A stretch of DNA of 32,599 bases from Alphaproteobacteria bacterium (GCA_016870035.1 VGCJ01000017.1:1-32599), one strand, 5' to 3'; positions 17,847 to 26,988 are shown, counted from the stretch's first letter. Notes: a model not told the origin generated them from the letters alone. Made by a program: numbers and translations.

Positions 17847-19409
17847 GTGCGATTTGCCCCGATTCATCTTTTGCGTTTGATGCGTGTTGGTTTCGTGCTC
17901 GCACGGGAAGGCGCTTTCGCGCTTGTCGATCCGCGCGAAGCGCCTGCAGGCGTTGGCGCGCTTGTGCGCCTTGCGCGTCTTTTTGAAAAGCGCGGCGCGG
18001 CTTCAAGTGCTGAAGGTTTGGTGGCGGCACTCACGCGACTTGGGCCTTCTTATATAAAGCTCGGACAATTTATGGCGACACGGCCAGATGTTGTTGGTGT
18101 TCGTGTCGCGCGTGATCTTGAAAGATTGCAAGATCGTATTCCGCCTTTCGGTCGTGCGGCGGCGCTGAAAGAAATCGAAGAGTCATTCGGCAAATCGCTT
18201 GACGCTCTCTATTCCGATCTCAGCGAACCCATTGCGGCAGCGTCAATTGCGCAAGTGCATCGTGCGCGAACGCGTGAAGGCGTAACCGTTGCGGTTAAAG
18301 TATTACGTCCCGGTGTACGCACACGTTTTCGGCGCGACCTTGCTGCAATGGCTTATGCCGCAGAAGTGATGGAAAAATTTTCGGCCGAAGCGCGACGTTT
18401 GAAATTCGTCGATGTCGTTGAAACCTTGAAACGCTCTGTGACGATGGAGATGGATCTTCGTCTCGAAGCGGCAGCGTTGTCCGAAATGGCCGAGAATGCA
18501 TGCGAAGACTCAGAATTTCATGTGCCTTCTGTCAATTGGGATTTGACCGCGCGCGATGTCGTAACGATGGAATGGATTGAAGGCATTCCGCTACATGATC
18601 TTGATGCGATTGTTGCGGCGGGACATGATCGCGTTGGTCTTGGGCGCATCGTCATTCAATCTTTCTTGCGCCACGCTTTGCGCGACGGATTTTTTCACGC
18701 GGATATGCATCCCGGTAATTTATTTGTTGATGCTGCGGGGCGTCTTTGTGCCGTTGATTTCGGCATCATGGGTCGCTTGGGTCCGCGCGAAAGACGCTTT
18801 CTTGCTGAAATTCTTCTTGGTTTTATCACACGTAATTATCGCCGTGTGGCAGAAGTGCATTTCGAAGCCGGCTATGTGCCGATGCATCATTCGGTTGATG
18901 ATTTTGCACAAGCCATTCGTGCGATTGGCGAACCCATTCATCAGCGCTCCGCCGATCAGATTTCAATGGCGAAATTGCTGACACTACTTTTTGAAGTGAC
19001 AGGTCTTTTCGACATGCGCACGCGCACGGAACTCGTGATGCTGCAAAAGACGATGGTGGTTGTGGAAGGTGTCGCGCGCTCGCTCGATCCGCATTTGAAT
19101 ATGTGGACCACTGCGGAACCCGTGGTGCGTGAATGGATCGAACGCAATCTCGGCCCTCTTGGTCGCATCGAAGATGTTGGTCGCGGTGCCGTCTCCCTTG
19201 CAACGATGATTGGACATTTGCCGGCACTCGCGCAAAAAGCTGAGACGCTGATCAATCATATCAATGAAGCGAGCGAGAAGGACTTTCCTCTTGATGCACG
19301 CTCGATTGCAAATATCGGCAAGGCGGAAGCCGCGCGCAATCGTTGGGGCAATCTTGCGCTCTGGATCATCGCAGCGGTGTTAGTGGCGATTGCCCTGCGC
19401 CTGGTTTGA
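17847..19409 (+). CDS. ubiB: Ubiquinone biosynthesis accessory kinase-like protein UbiB
   Basis: UbiB is an atypical protein-kinase-like ATPase of the ABC1/ADCK family needed for ubiquinone synthesis at the inner membrane. I prefer the GTG at 17847, which has AAGG eight bases upstream and lies 10 bases after the ubiE stop; the frame is also open from an ATG at 17799 inside ubiE. Length is about 520 residues. The KxGQ motif is YIKLGQFMATRPD. The Ala-rich nucleotide loop is AAASIAQVHRAR and the invariant Lys is in VAVKVLRPG. The catalytic segment is FFHADMHPGNLFVD, followed by AVDFGIMGRLG. The C-terminus is a hydrophobic anchor (LALWIIAAVLVAIALRLV). All kinase-like residues are present. Confidence 0.95.
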   Translation: MRFAPIHLLRLMRVGFVLAREGAFALVDPREAPAGVGALVRLARLFEKRGAASSAEGLVAALTRLGPSYIKLGQFMATRPDVVGVRVARDLERLQDRIPPFGRAAALKEIEESFGKSLDALYSDLSEPIAAASIAQVHRARTREGVTVAVKVLRPGVRTRFRRDLAAMAYAAEVMEKFSAEARRLKFVDVVETLKRSVTMEMDLRLEAAALSEMAENACEDSEFHVPSVNWDLTARDVVTMEWIEGIPLHDLDAIVAAGHDRVGLGRIVIQSFLRHALRDGFFHADMHPGNLFVDAAGRLCAVDFGIMGRLGPRERRFLAEILLGFITRNYRRVAEVHFEAGYVPMHHSVDDFAQAIRAIGEPIHQRSADQISMAKLLTLLFEVTGLFDMRTRTELVMLQKTMVVVEGVARSLDPHLNMWTTAEPVVREWIERNLGPLGRIEDVGRGAVSLATMIGHLPALAQKAETLINHINEASEKDFPLDARSIANIGKAEAARNRWGNLALWIIAAVLVAIALRLV

Positions 19410-19423
19410 TTTTTAAGCCCAGA

Positions 19424-20080
19424 TCAAAACGCATATTCGAACCAGAGTTTCACGTAAGTTTCTGTCGGTTGAGCATTATAACTATAATCGCTCCATGCAG
19501 ACAGATTGCCGAAATAATAGGCGTCATCATAACTGTCATAGCAGGGTGTGTGGGAAACAGTCTGTCCAAGCCACCCAGCAAGCTCAAAAACAAATTGCGT
19601 GTCACGCAGCTCCGACAAATAGGCGCGGTGTGACAAGCCGAGCAACAGAGCGGGACTGACCGTTATTTTTTGGGCGCGAAAGCCCGTGTCGAGCCCGAAC
19701 AGAGGCGCGTTTGAACCATCAAGTTTTGCAAAGCCAGATAACACGATTTGCGGAATGTCGGGTTTATAGAAATGGGTTGTGTCAAAGCGAATCGCGGAAT
19801 CATAAAGTGAGCAGGTGCGACACTGTCATTTCATGAGACTTTGACCGGCCGCGACAATACTCTCCTCACCGACGGTGAGGCTTGTTATGGCAATATCCAT
19901 GCGCTGATCCAGCGCAAACCACCATTCTTTTGGAAAACGGCTATCAAGCGCAAATGCTTTCTTTGCAGATGTGATAATAAGGGATGATTCAGGCTCAAGG
20001 CTTTGTGCGTGAGCCTTTGAAAGACGGCCTGTTGATCCAATCAAGGTTAATGCAAAAAGTCTGATGAGAAGGATCCGCAT
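19424..20080 (-). pseudogene. Secreted outer-membrane-like protein with an in-frame TGA
   Basis: Not assigned to a named family. From the ATG at 20080 there is a clear Sec signal peptide (MRILLIRLFALTLIG, ending around AHAQS). About 218 codons then run in one frame to 19424, interrupted once by TGA at 19826-19828 (codon 85). The two parts read continuously across the stop without a frameshift. The far part is rich in Tyr, Phe and Gly and ends YVKLWFEYAF, with aromatic residues in alternate positions and a terminal Phe. This is the beta-signal of outer-membrane barrels. A TGG to TGA change is the simplest cause. It lies 68 bases downstream of the S8 peptidase pseudogene on the same strand, with an AT-rich TTGACG-N18-TATTAT promoter-like element between. 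Confidence 0.6.
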
Positions 20081-20148
20081 GGACCCATAATAATTGCATA
20101 ATTTACGTTACGTCAATTATAATACAGCTTAATAATTAACGCTCCCTT

Positions 20149-22260
20149 CTATCCCAAATAGCCCACCGGCGCGAGCGCGAGCGAGTGTGAAGCTTCGCCT
20201 TGACCGTGAATGGCTTTGTCGTAGCCACCCGTTGCGCCAGACCCTGTTCCATAACATGAAAGCGTATCATAGCGTGCGGTCATCAAAATAATATCCGCTG
20301 TGTTTGCTGCGGTTAGGTTTGAAAATTTTTGACGAACGATCGCGGCATAGCCAGCAACGCGCCGGGCGGCGTAGGAGGTGCCGACATTGCCTTGATCCGA
20401 GCTACCAATTGGCATTCCATCCCATGAAACTCAATTCGTCTTAAAAGGTGTGGTTCCTAAAGCTACTAAGAACCGGTTTTATACATCAAGTGAACTTCCC
20501 GCAGTGGTAGTGTAACCAATTGCAAAACTGGGTTTGCCGTTATTAGGATCTTGAGCCAACGCGCCAACAATCAACAGTCTCGACTCTGTTCCAGCGTCTT
20601 CAAATAAATAACGATTCAGAGGTTCATTATACGCTTCGATACTTTCATTGCTGGTAGCCTTTGCAATCACCGCGTCTGTCAAATCGAATTTGTCAAAAAT
20701 GATATTGCTTCTCGTTCCGGTGAAGATCTTGATATGCTTTTGCGCCGAGGTGTAATAGTTTGTATAGGCATTTAAGAAATCTTGAGCAGTCCATCTTGAC
20801 GTTTTTCCTGTTAAGATAGGTCGATATCCGCCAAAGCTGGCATTGATGACGCCAATTTTTATCATTGTGCTCGGCATTTGGTACGCTCCGCTCCAATCTT
20901 TTACGGAAGAATATAAAGAGAAGTCGGTACCGTAGATGGTGAAACTCCATACATAACGATGTGCGATCAGAGATGTTGTAACTGAGTGATTGCTGGCCAG
21001 ATCGTCATCAATCAGAATATTTACCCCTTTTCCCGTCCATCCAGCATTCCATGCTTGAATCATATCAGCATGCGGCGTGGCGATCGTCGCGGTACTGCAA
21101 GGCGCGTTGGTGCAACCGGATGTACCGGCGACAGTTCCATTGAAAATAGAAAAAGTTGTAGGGTAGGTATAATTTGATGATCCGTTTCCAAAGAACGATG
21201 CATATTCCGGTCCTGCCGGATCTGGCGTACCCCAGCGCAAATTGAAAGTGCCTTTGGTCGGCGCGTTGACGAACGCATTCGGATCATTGATCGCACCCGT
21301 AGCCGCTGCACCATTTGGTGTAAGATTCGATTGGCTAAACGGCTTTGCTTGCGTGCCATCTTCAACGGTAAAAATTGTTTGATCGGAAAACGAATAGAAA
21401 AGTGCATGCGTTACGGGCTTTGTGACCGTTCCCGTTGTCGTCCAAGTTGCGGGATAAATCACCGCATCTGAAAGCGGGTTGTTTTTTGTTCCTGTTAGCG
21501 GCTGGCCATCATGTGTTGTGCCATCTGAGAATGAATATACGAGAGCCTTCTGGCTACCGTCGGCGCTGTATTTTGGCGTTGTGAGCGTTCCGTTCAATGT
21601 CGCGCCAAAATACTGTGTATTATCCGCGTATCGATAGACTGGTGTTTTTTGACTACCGTCTGAACTATATATAGGTGTATCGAGCTGCTCGCTAATCGTG
21701 TTTCCGTCACGCATTGTTCCGTCACTAAATGAGTAGACGAGTGTCTTCTGCAGAAAATTGGCACTATATTTCGGCGTCGTAATAGTTCCTGTCAGAGTCG
21801 CGGTATAATTTGTCGAACCCATATACGAATAAGAAATATATTTTTCACTTCCGTCAGCTTTATAAGTGACCGTTCCCGCAGAATCGGTCAAAGTAAAGCT
21901 TATTTGTTTTCCATTGCTGAGTAAATAAGTAATTGTTTTCGTTGTTCCGTCGGGACTGTATGTCTGAGAAAGCCTTGCAGAAACGTTGAGGTTTTGTGGC
22001 AAGCTTTTGGACCCATCACTAAATGTATATTTATAACTGAGTTGTGATCGACTATAAGAAGGATCACTCGGTGTTCCCGCGAGTGTTTGCTGCTAACTCG
22101 TTCCGCCACTATACTTGGTTGTGATTATTTTCGTAGAACTATCTGCTGAATAGTCTGATGTCGTTTCCGTTACCGTCTTGCTACCTCCTCCGCCCCCGCC
22201 ACTACAAGCTGCCAAGGCAAAAACAACAATGCTTATGAGGGCGAGGCGGTAAAGGGTCAC
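20149..22260 (-). pseudogene. S8 (subtilisin-like) peptidase lipoprotein with tandem repeats, three in-frame stops
   Basis: One frame of 703 codons runs from a GTG at 22260. The first 19 codons give a lipoprotein signal with lipobox ALAAC (Cys19), then SGGGGGGS. Codons 36-262 hold tandem repeats of about 32 residues with core YSxDGSxKxxxYxFSDGT. The peptidase domain follows: ATPHADMIQAWNAGWTGKGV, then ILIDDDLASNHSVTT with Asp418-420 and His425. The oxyanion segment is INASFGGY and the Ser motif is GNVGTSYAARR (Ser629). The end, QGEASHSLALAPVGYL, resembles other S8 surface proteases. TAG at codon 56 (22093-22095), TAA at codon 594 (20479-20481) and TGA at codon 610 (20431-20433) interrupt it, the last two ahead of the catalytic Ser. 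No frameshift is needed anywhere, so this is recent decay by point mutation. It was probably a surface-anchored protease; substrate unknown. Confidence 0.78.
21475..22155 (-). repeat. Tandem protein repeats of about 32-33 codons in the S8 peptidase gene
   Basis: Seven diverged units follow each other in frame. They begin DYSADSST, SYSRSQLS, TYSPDGTT, TYKADGSE, KYSANFLQ, IYSSDGSQ and KYSADGSQ. Each continues with a Y-x-F/Y-S-D-G-T-like middle and ends in L-x-G-T-x-T-P or a variant. The last three are the most alike. A partial eighth (FYSFSDQT) follows. The pattern suggests a beta-rich stalk or binding region between the lipid anchor and the protease domain. I do not recognise a named repeat family. 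Confidence 0.8.
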
Positions 22261-22484
22261 AATTTTTTATCCGAGTTTAAAAGTAAGCTTTGCAGGAGCC
22301 TATTTCAAAAACAGGTTACCTACGGCCATACATGACCTAACGAAAGATAAAGAGTAGCTCCACCAATCAAAAGTGGAACTTCGTGTTTACCTTAATGGGT
22401 TGCACTTTATGCGTGTGCCATGGAGGGGTGGTCGATGCGTTTCGGCGTCGTGAGTATCGATCTTTGCAAGTGGAAAGCGCCCCT

Positions 22485-22513
22485 TTGATGCCACGTGAGG
22501 TTTCGGCTAATAT
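22485..22513 (+). promoter_or_regulatory. Promoter of coaBC
   Basis: TTGATG (22485-22490), a 17-base spacer, and TAATAT (22508-22513) form a good sigma-70-type promoter. Transcription would begin near 22520. That leaves about 20 bases before the ATG at 22542 and supports that start over the ATG at 22527. The rest of the 22261-22484 interval shows nothing I can identify. Confidence 0.6.
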
Positions 22514-22541
22514 CAGCCGCTGAATAATGGGGCTTTTGTTG

Positions 22542-23771
22542 ATGACACTCTCGGGTAAACGCGTTCTTCTCATAATTGGCGGCGGGATTGCCGCCTATAA
22601 ATCGCTGGAACTCATCCGCGAGATTAAAAAGCGCGGCGGTTCTTTTCGCGTGATCCTCACCAAAGCGGGGGCGGAATTTGTCACGCCGCTTTCGGTTTCG
22701 AGCCTCTCCGGCGAGAAGGTTTATACCGATCTCTTCTCGCTGACGGATGAAGCCGAGATGGGCCATATCGAATTGTCGCGGTGGGCCAATCTCGTTGTGG
22801 TCGCCCCTGCGACCGCCGATTTACTTGCGAAACTCGCGCAAGGTCTTTCGAATGATCTCGCCTCCACCGCGCTTCTTGCGACTGACAAGCGCGTTCTGGT
22901 CGCGCCCGCGATGAATGTGCGGATGTGGACGCATGCGGCCACGACGAGAAATGTCGCCCAACTCCAAAAAGACGGCGTGCTGTTTGTGGGTCCTGATGAC
23001 GGCGAGATGGCCTGCGGTGAATATGGCCCCGGGCGCATGGCCGAACCGTTAGCGATCGCGGATGTGATCGAGAAAATATTGGGCGGTAAATCGTTACGTA
23101 AAGGACCGCTCTCGGGCAAACATGTGCTCGTCACTTCGGGCCCGACCCATGAGCCGATTGATCCCGTGCGTTATATCGCCAATCGCTCTTCGGGCAAACA
23201 AGGCCACGCGATTGCGGCAGCGGCCGCGGAAGCCGGCGCTGAAGTCACTTTGATCTCTGGCCCAGTTTCTATCCCTGATCCTGTGGGTGTGAAGGTAATT
23301 CATGTCGAGACGGCCGCCGCGATGCTCGCTTCTGTGCAAAAAGCCCTGCCCGCTGATCTCGCGATTTTTTGCGCCGCCGTTGCCGATTGGCGCGTGAAAT
23401 CGGTTGCGGGCGAGAAAATCAAAAAGACCAAAGGCGCGCCGCCGCCTGCTCTGGCGCTCGAAGCCAATCCCGATATTCTCGCCACCATTGCAGGCATGAA
23501 AAAAGGGCGACCGTCGCTCGTTTTAGGCTTTGCTGCCGAAACTTATGACGTTCTCACTCACGCCAAGAGCAAACTTGCCACCAAAGGCTGCGATGTGATC
23601 GTCGCCAATGATGTCGGGGCGGGCACGGGTGTGATGGGTGGGGATAAAAACACCGTGCATCTCGTCTCGAAACAGGGTGTGGAGACCTGGCCCACTTTGT
23701 CGAAAACTGAAGTTGCCGGCCGGCTTATCGCTCATTTTTCGAAGATTTTACCAAAAAAGGGCACGAAATGA
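22542..23771 (+). CDS. coaBC: Bifunctional phosphopantothenoylcysteine decarboxylase/phosphopantothenate-cysteine ligase
   Basis: CoaBC carries out two steps of coenzyme A synthesis. The CoaB half joins cysteine to 4'-phosphopantothenate and the FMN-dependent CoaC half decarboxylates the product. With the ATG at 22542 (409 residues) the CoaC catalytic residues fall at His75 ([10 protein letters not shown]), Asn125 (APAMNVRMW) and Cys158 ([10 protein letters not shown]), exactly the E. coli numbers. This fixes the start better than the ATG at 22527. The CoaB half shows [29 protein letters not shown] and the Lys motif EKIKK near 291-295. It overlaps dut by four bases (ATGA). Confidence 0.96.
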   Translation: MTLSGKRVLLIIGGGIAAYKSLELIREIKKRGGSFRVILTKAGAEFVTPLSVSSLSGEKVYTDLFSLTDEAEMGHIELSRWANLVVVAPATADLLAKLAQGLSNDLASTALLATDKRVLVAPAMNVRMWTHAATTRNVAQLQKDGVLFVGPDDGEMACGEYGPGRMAEPLAIADVIEKILGGKSLRKGPLSGKHVLVTSGPTHEPIDPVRYIANRSSGKQGHAIAAAAAEAGAEVTLISGPVSIPDPVGVKVIHVETAAAMLASVQKALPADLAIFCAAVADWRVKSVAGEKIKKTKGAPPPALALEANPDILATIAGMKKGRPSLVLGFAAETYDVLTHAKSKLATKGCDVIVANDVGAGTGVMGGDKNTVHLVSKQGVETWPTLSKTEVAGRLIAHFSKILPKKGTK

Positions 23772-24220
23772 CCCCGATTATCGGTATTTTGCGGCTTCCG
23801 CATGCCCAGGGTTTGCCACTGCCGCGCTACGAAACGTCTCAGGCGGCGGGCATGGATTTACTTGCGGCCATCCCCGAGATTCCTATATTTACAATTCCAA
23901 ATGGGAAACGTGCATTAATCCCCACAGGATTGTGTATTGAGCTTCCCGCCGGTATTGAAGTGCAGGTTCGGCCCCGTTCGGGCCTCGCTTTGAAGCACGG
24001 GGTCACGGTGTTGAATGCGCCTGGCACAATTGACGCAGATTATCGCGGCGAAGTGTCGGTGCTTCTCATCAATCACGGCGAAGAGCCCTTCGTCGTGACG
24101 CGGGGCATGCGGATTGCCCAGCTTGTTGTCGCTCCGGTGGCGCAGGCGGTCCTTGAGGAGCGTGCCCGTCTCGGAGACACCGAACGGGGTAGTGGAGGTT
24201 ACGGCTCGACAGGCGTCTGA
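23768..24220 (+). CDS. dut: Deoxyuridine 5'-triphosphate nucleotidohydrolase (dUTPase)
   Basis: Dut hydrolyses dUTP to dUMP and pyrophosphate, which keeps uracil out of DNA and supplies dTMP synthesis. It is a homotrimeric enzyme, and 150 residues is standard. The five family motifs are present in order: [10 protein letters not shown] (I), [11 protein letters not shown] (II), [17 protein letters not shown] (III, with the catalytic Asp and the uracil-binding turn), [10 protein letters not shown] (IV) and [10 protein letters not shown] (V). The start overlaps the coaBC stop by four bases. This coaBC-dut pairing is common in bacteria. A dCTP deaminase at 30834 would feed it dUTP. Confidence 0.96.
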   Translation: MTPIIGILRLPHAQGLPLPRYETSQAAGMDLLAAIPEIPIFTIPNGKRALIPTGLCIELPAGIEVQVRPRSGLALKHGVTVLNAPGTIDADYRGEVSVLLINHGEEPFVVTRGMRIAQLVVAPVAQAVLEERARLGDTERGSGGYGSTGV

Positions 24221-24258
24221 TCCACGTCTTTCCCGGGCCAAAGGGAAGGATGTCGGCT

Positions 24259-24708
24259 ATGAATTTACTCTCCCGTCGCAGCATGTTGGCCATTGCCGCT
24301 GTCGTTGATGTGGCGCTCCATGCCCGGCCTGATCCGGTCCCTGCCAAAGCCTTGGCCGACCGCCATCGCCTGCCACCCCGCCATCTTGAAACGCTTTTGC
24401 AGGCGCTTGTGCGCGCCGGAATCCTTAAAGGCGTACGCGGGCCGCGCGGCGGCTATGAGCTCGCGAGCGAGCGCCGCCGCTTGACCGCGGGGCAAATCGT
24501 GCGCGCCGCCATGTCCTCAGCGGAGGACGATGCCTCGATCCCAGAACCTCACTCAAAACTCGTTGATTTGGTGGTCGAACCCGAGGTGAAAACCGCAAGT
24601 CATGCGTTTTTGACCCATCTTGATAGCATCACGGTCGAGGCGCTTTGTGACTCGGCTCAGGCGCGCGGACTGATTTCAGTAACCGAATCTGCCGATTTCT
24701 CAATCTGA
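24259..24708 (+). CDS. Rrf2-family transcriptional regulator without Fe-S cysteines
   Basis: This is a winged-helix regulator of 149 residues from the ATG at 24259, which has GGGAAGG nine bases upstream. An ATG at 24250 is in frame but has poor spacing. Typical Rrf2 features are the N-terminal LSRRSMLAIAAVVDVAL, the recognition region LPPRHLETLLQALVRAGILK, and the wing GVRGPRGGYELASE. The three cysteines that bind an Fe-S cluster in IscR and NsrR are missing; the only Cys is at position 130. In that respect it resembles CymR, the cysteine-metabolism repressor of Firmicutes that works with CysK. cysK begins 83 bases downstream on the same strand, so control of cysteine synthesis is a reasonable inference. 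Confidence 0.88.
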   Translation: MNLLSRRSMLAIAAVVDVALHARPDPVPAKALADRHRLPPRHLETLLQALVRAGILKGVRGPRGGYELASERRRLTAGQIVRAAMSSAEDDASIPEPHSKLVDLVVEPEVKTASHAFLTHLDSITVEALCDSAQARGLISVTESADFSI

Positions 24709-24791
24709 ATATGTGAATTAAAATAAATATCGACTTTTTATGTAAAATAAGCTAATGAGCGGTCAAGAGTTCCTTTCGGGAGATGATCATC

Positions 24792-25754
24792 ATGGCCCAT
24801 GCGCATTCAAAACCCGGCCGCGGCCGGATCTATCAATCGATCACTGACACGATTGGCGATACGCCAATCGTGCGTCTTGATCGCCTCGCGAAAGAGAAGG
24901 GCGTGCATGCGCATATTCTCGCCAAGCTCGAATTTTTTAATCCGATTGCGAGTGTGAAAGATCGTATCGGCGTCAATATGATTGACGCGCTTGAGCAACA
25001 AGGCGTGATCAAGCCGGGCGCAACATTGATTGAACCGACATCGGGCAATACCGGTATTGCCTTGGCTTTCGTTGCCGCAGCTCGTGGGTATCGTCTCATT
25101 CTTGTGATGCCTGAATCGATGTCGATTGAGCGTCGCAAAATGCTTGCGCTGCTTGGCGCTGAACTCGAATTGACTCCCGCACCTTTGGGCATGAAAGGCG
25201 CAATTGCGAAAGCTGAAGAATTAAAGGCGACGATCCCCGGCGCTGTGATTCCGCAACAATTCAAGAATCCTGCGAATCCGGATATTCATCGCAAAACAAC
25301 GGCTGAAGAAATCTGGAATGACACAGAAGGCGGTGTTGATATTTTCGTCTCAGGTGTTGGCACCGGTGGCACGATCACCGGCGTGGGGCAAGTTTTGAAA
25401 TCACGTAAACCGCAAGTCAAAGTGATTGCGGTTGAACCGGAAGATTCACCGGTGTTGTCGGGCGGCAATCCCGGCCCACATAAAATTCAAGGCATCGGCG
25501 CGGGTTTTGTGCCTGATATTCTAGATCGTTCGGTGATTGATGAAGTCGTGCGCATCTGTAATCAAACGGCATTTGATACTGCGCGCTTGCTTGCTCGTCT
25601 TGAAGGCATACCCACGGGTATTTCATCAGGCGCTGCCGTTGCTGCGGCATTGGAAATAGCAGCGCGGCCTAAGTCAAAAGGCAAGAATATCGTGATTATT
25701 ATTCCAAGCTTCGCCGAGCGTTATCTCTCGACAGCTTTGTTTGAAGGTTTGTGA
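24792..25754 (+). CDS. cysK: Cysteine synthase A (O-acetylserine sulfhydrylase)
   Basis: CysK is a PLP enzyme that makes L-cysteine from O-acetylserine and sulfide. I chose the ATG at 24792 because GGGAG (24778-24782) is nine bases upstream; the ATG at 24783 directly abuts it. Length is 320 residues. PLP is held by Lys56 in [11 protein letters not shown]. The substrate loop is TSGNTG (83-88). The phosphate-binding segment is [10 protein letters not shown], and [15 protein letters not shown] is a further CysK signature. It lies behind an Rrf2 regulator and converges with the 2-hydroxyacid dehydrogenase, a hairpin lying between them. Confidence 0.95.
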   Translation: MAHAHSKPGRGRIYQSITDTIGDTPIVRLDRLAKEKGVHAHILAKLEFFNPIASVKDRIGVNMIDALEQQGVIKPGATLIEPTSGNTGIALAFVAAARGYRLILVMPESMSIERRKMLALLGAELELTPAPLGMKGAIAKAEELKATIPGAVIPQQFKNPANPDIHRKTTAEEIWNDTEGGVDIFVSGVGTGGTITGVGQVLKSRKPQVKVIAVEPEDSPVLSGGNPGPHKIQGIGAGFVPDILDRSVIDEVVRICNQTAFDTARLLARLEGIPTGISSGAAVAAALEIAARPKSKGKNIVIIIPSFAERYLSTALFEGL

Positions 25755-25766
25755 GTAATAGGCAGT

Positions 25767-25792
25767 AGGGTTTACGCTGTTGCGTAAGCCCT
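25767..25792. terminator. Strong hairpin between convergent cysK and 2-hydroxyacid dehydrogenase genes
   Basis: AGGGTTTACGC and GCGTAAGCCCT form an 11-bp stem (one G.T pair) with the loop TGTT, 13 bases after the cysK stop and 14 before the end of the opposite gene. It is symmetrical enough to end transcription from both sides. Neither side has a clear T-run, so termination may need Rho or be partial. Confidence 0.55.
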
Positions 25793-25805
25793 AATTCAAC
25801 ATTAA

Positions 25806-26801
25806 TCACACCAACGCTGCAATCACGCGGTCGGGTGGGCGATGTCCGTCCATGAAGGTGCGAATATTGATGATCACCTTCTCGCCCATTTCAATGCGAC
25901 CTTCGACCGTGGCTGAACCCATGTGAGGCAACACAACGATTTTGTGTTGCTTGGCAAGTTTCAGCATTCTTGGCGAAATCGCAGGCTCATGTTCGAACAC
26001 ATCGAGACCCGCGCCTGCGAGTTCGCCGGCTTCAAGTATTTTAATCAATGCGGTTTCATCGATGATTTCACCACGTGCCGTGTTCACAAGAATGGCATCG
26101 CGTTTCAAAAGCTTGAGACGACGTCCAGAGAGTAAATGATAAGTCGCCGGCGTATGCGGGCAATTCACCGAAACAATATCCATGCGCGCAAGCATTTGAT
26201 CGAGTGAATCCCAATAGGTGGCTTCAAGCTCTTGCTCAATGGATGGCGCAACCGGTTTGCGATTGTGATAATGAACTTGCAGCCCAAACGCTTTCGCACG
26301 ACGTGCGAGCGCTTGCCCAATCCGACCCATCCCCACAATGCCCAAACGTTTACCGGTGATGCGGTGACCAAGCATCCATATTGGCGACCAGCCGTGGAAA
26401 TTGCCTTCGGGAATCACGCGTGCGCCTTCAGCGATCCGACGTGACACCGAAAGAATAAGCGCCATCGTCATATCGGCTGTATCATCAGTTAGAACGCCTG
26501 GCGTGTTGGTGACCGTAATGCCGCGTTCGCGCGCCGCATTGAGATCGATATGATCAACACCATTGCCGAAATTCGCGATGAGTTTTAATTGAGGCCCAGC
26601 CGCCGCAATAACATCCGCATCAATTTCATCGGTGACGGTGGGCACGAGCCCGACAGCGGATTTGACCGCCTCAATAAGCTCATCCTTGCTCATCGCGTGA
26701 TCATCAATATTGAGCGACGCCTTGAATAATTCGCGCATGCGCGTCTCAATCGTATCAGGCAAGCGGCGCGTGACGACAACAAGCGGCTTTTGTTGGGGCA
26801 T
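25806..26801 (-). CDS. D-2-hydroxyacid dehydrogenase, probably glyoxylate/hydroxypyruvate reductase
   Basis: This is a cytoplasmic NAD(P)H-dependent reductase of 331 residues. The N-terminal substrate domain contains LIANFGNGVDHIDLNAARER and NTPGVLTDDTADMTMALIL. The nucleotide fold has GIVGMGRIGQALARR (G154-x2-G157-x-G159). The next strand ends in HYHNRKP; basic residues there favour NADPH. The catalytic triad is Arg243 (NTARGE), Glu272 (FEHEP) and His293 (LPHMGSAT). Glyoxylate reductase is my best call because of these signatures, and the glycolate oxidase operon in the same window makes a glycolate/glyoxylate couple. Hydroxypyruvate or another 2-oxoacid remains possible. Confidence 0.88.
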   Translation of the reverse strand: MPQQKPLVVVTRRLPDTIETRMRELFKASLNIDDHAMSKDELIEAVKSAVGLVPTVTDEIDADVIAAAGPQLKLIANFGNGVDHIDLNAARERGITVTNTPGVLTDDTADMTMALILSVSRRIAEGARVIPEGNFHGWSPIWMLGHRITGKRLGIVGMGRIGQALARRAKAFGLQVHYHNRKPVAPSIEQELEATYWDSLDQMLARMDIVSVNCPHTPATYHLLSGRRLKLLKRDAILVNTARGEIIDETALIKILEAGELAGAGLDVFEHEPAISPRMLKLAKQHKIVVLPHMGSATVEGRIEMGEKVIINIRTFMDGHRPPDRVIAALV

Positions 26802-26988
26802 GAACAGTTTCCCTTTTCGCTTGCGCCCTGCTCTTGCGCGGGCTCAATTTCTTTACCAAGTCTTAACCCGCCACGCCTCACACAAAATCTGTGGCAAAGG
26901 GGCGCGCGGGACCGTCACTTTATTTTTCTCTAGCGATGCCACAAATGAAAAACAACGGGCGACGGAAGATCGATTAGTGAAGGACCGG

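Noticed and set aside
19424-22260. Stop-codon recoding (suppressed TAG/TAA/TGA) as explanation for the island
   Set aside because: All three stop types occur inside the frames, and other genes in the window (for example cysK TGA, mutM TAA, glcE TAG) use the same codons as real stops.
26710-26988. N-terminal extension of the SH3 protein
   Set aside because: It overlaps the start of the divergent dehydrogenase, would bury a clear signal peptide, and lacks coding character.
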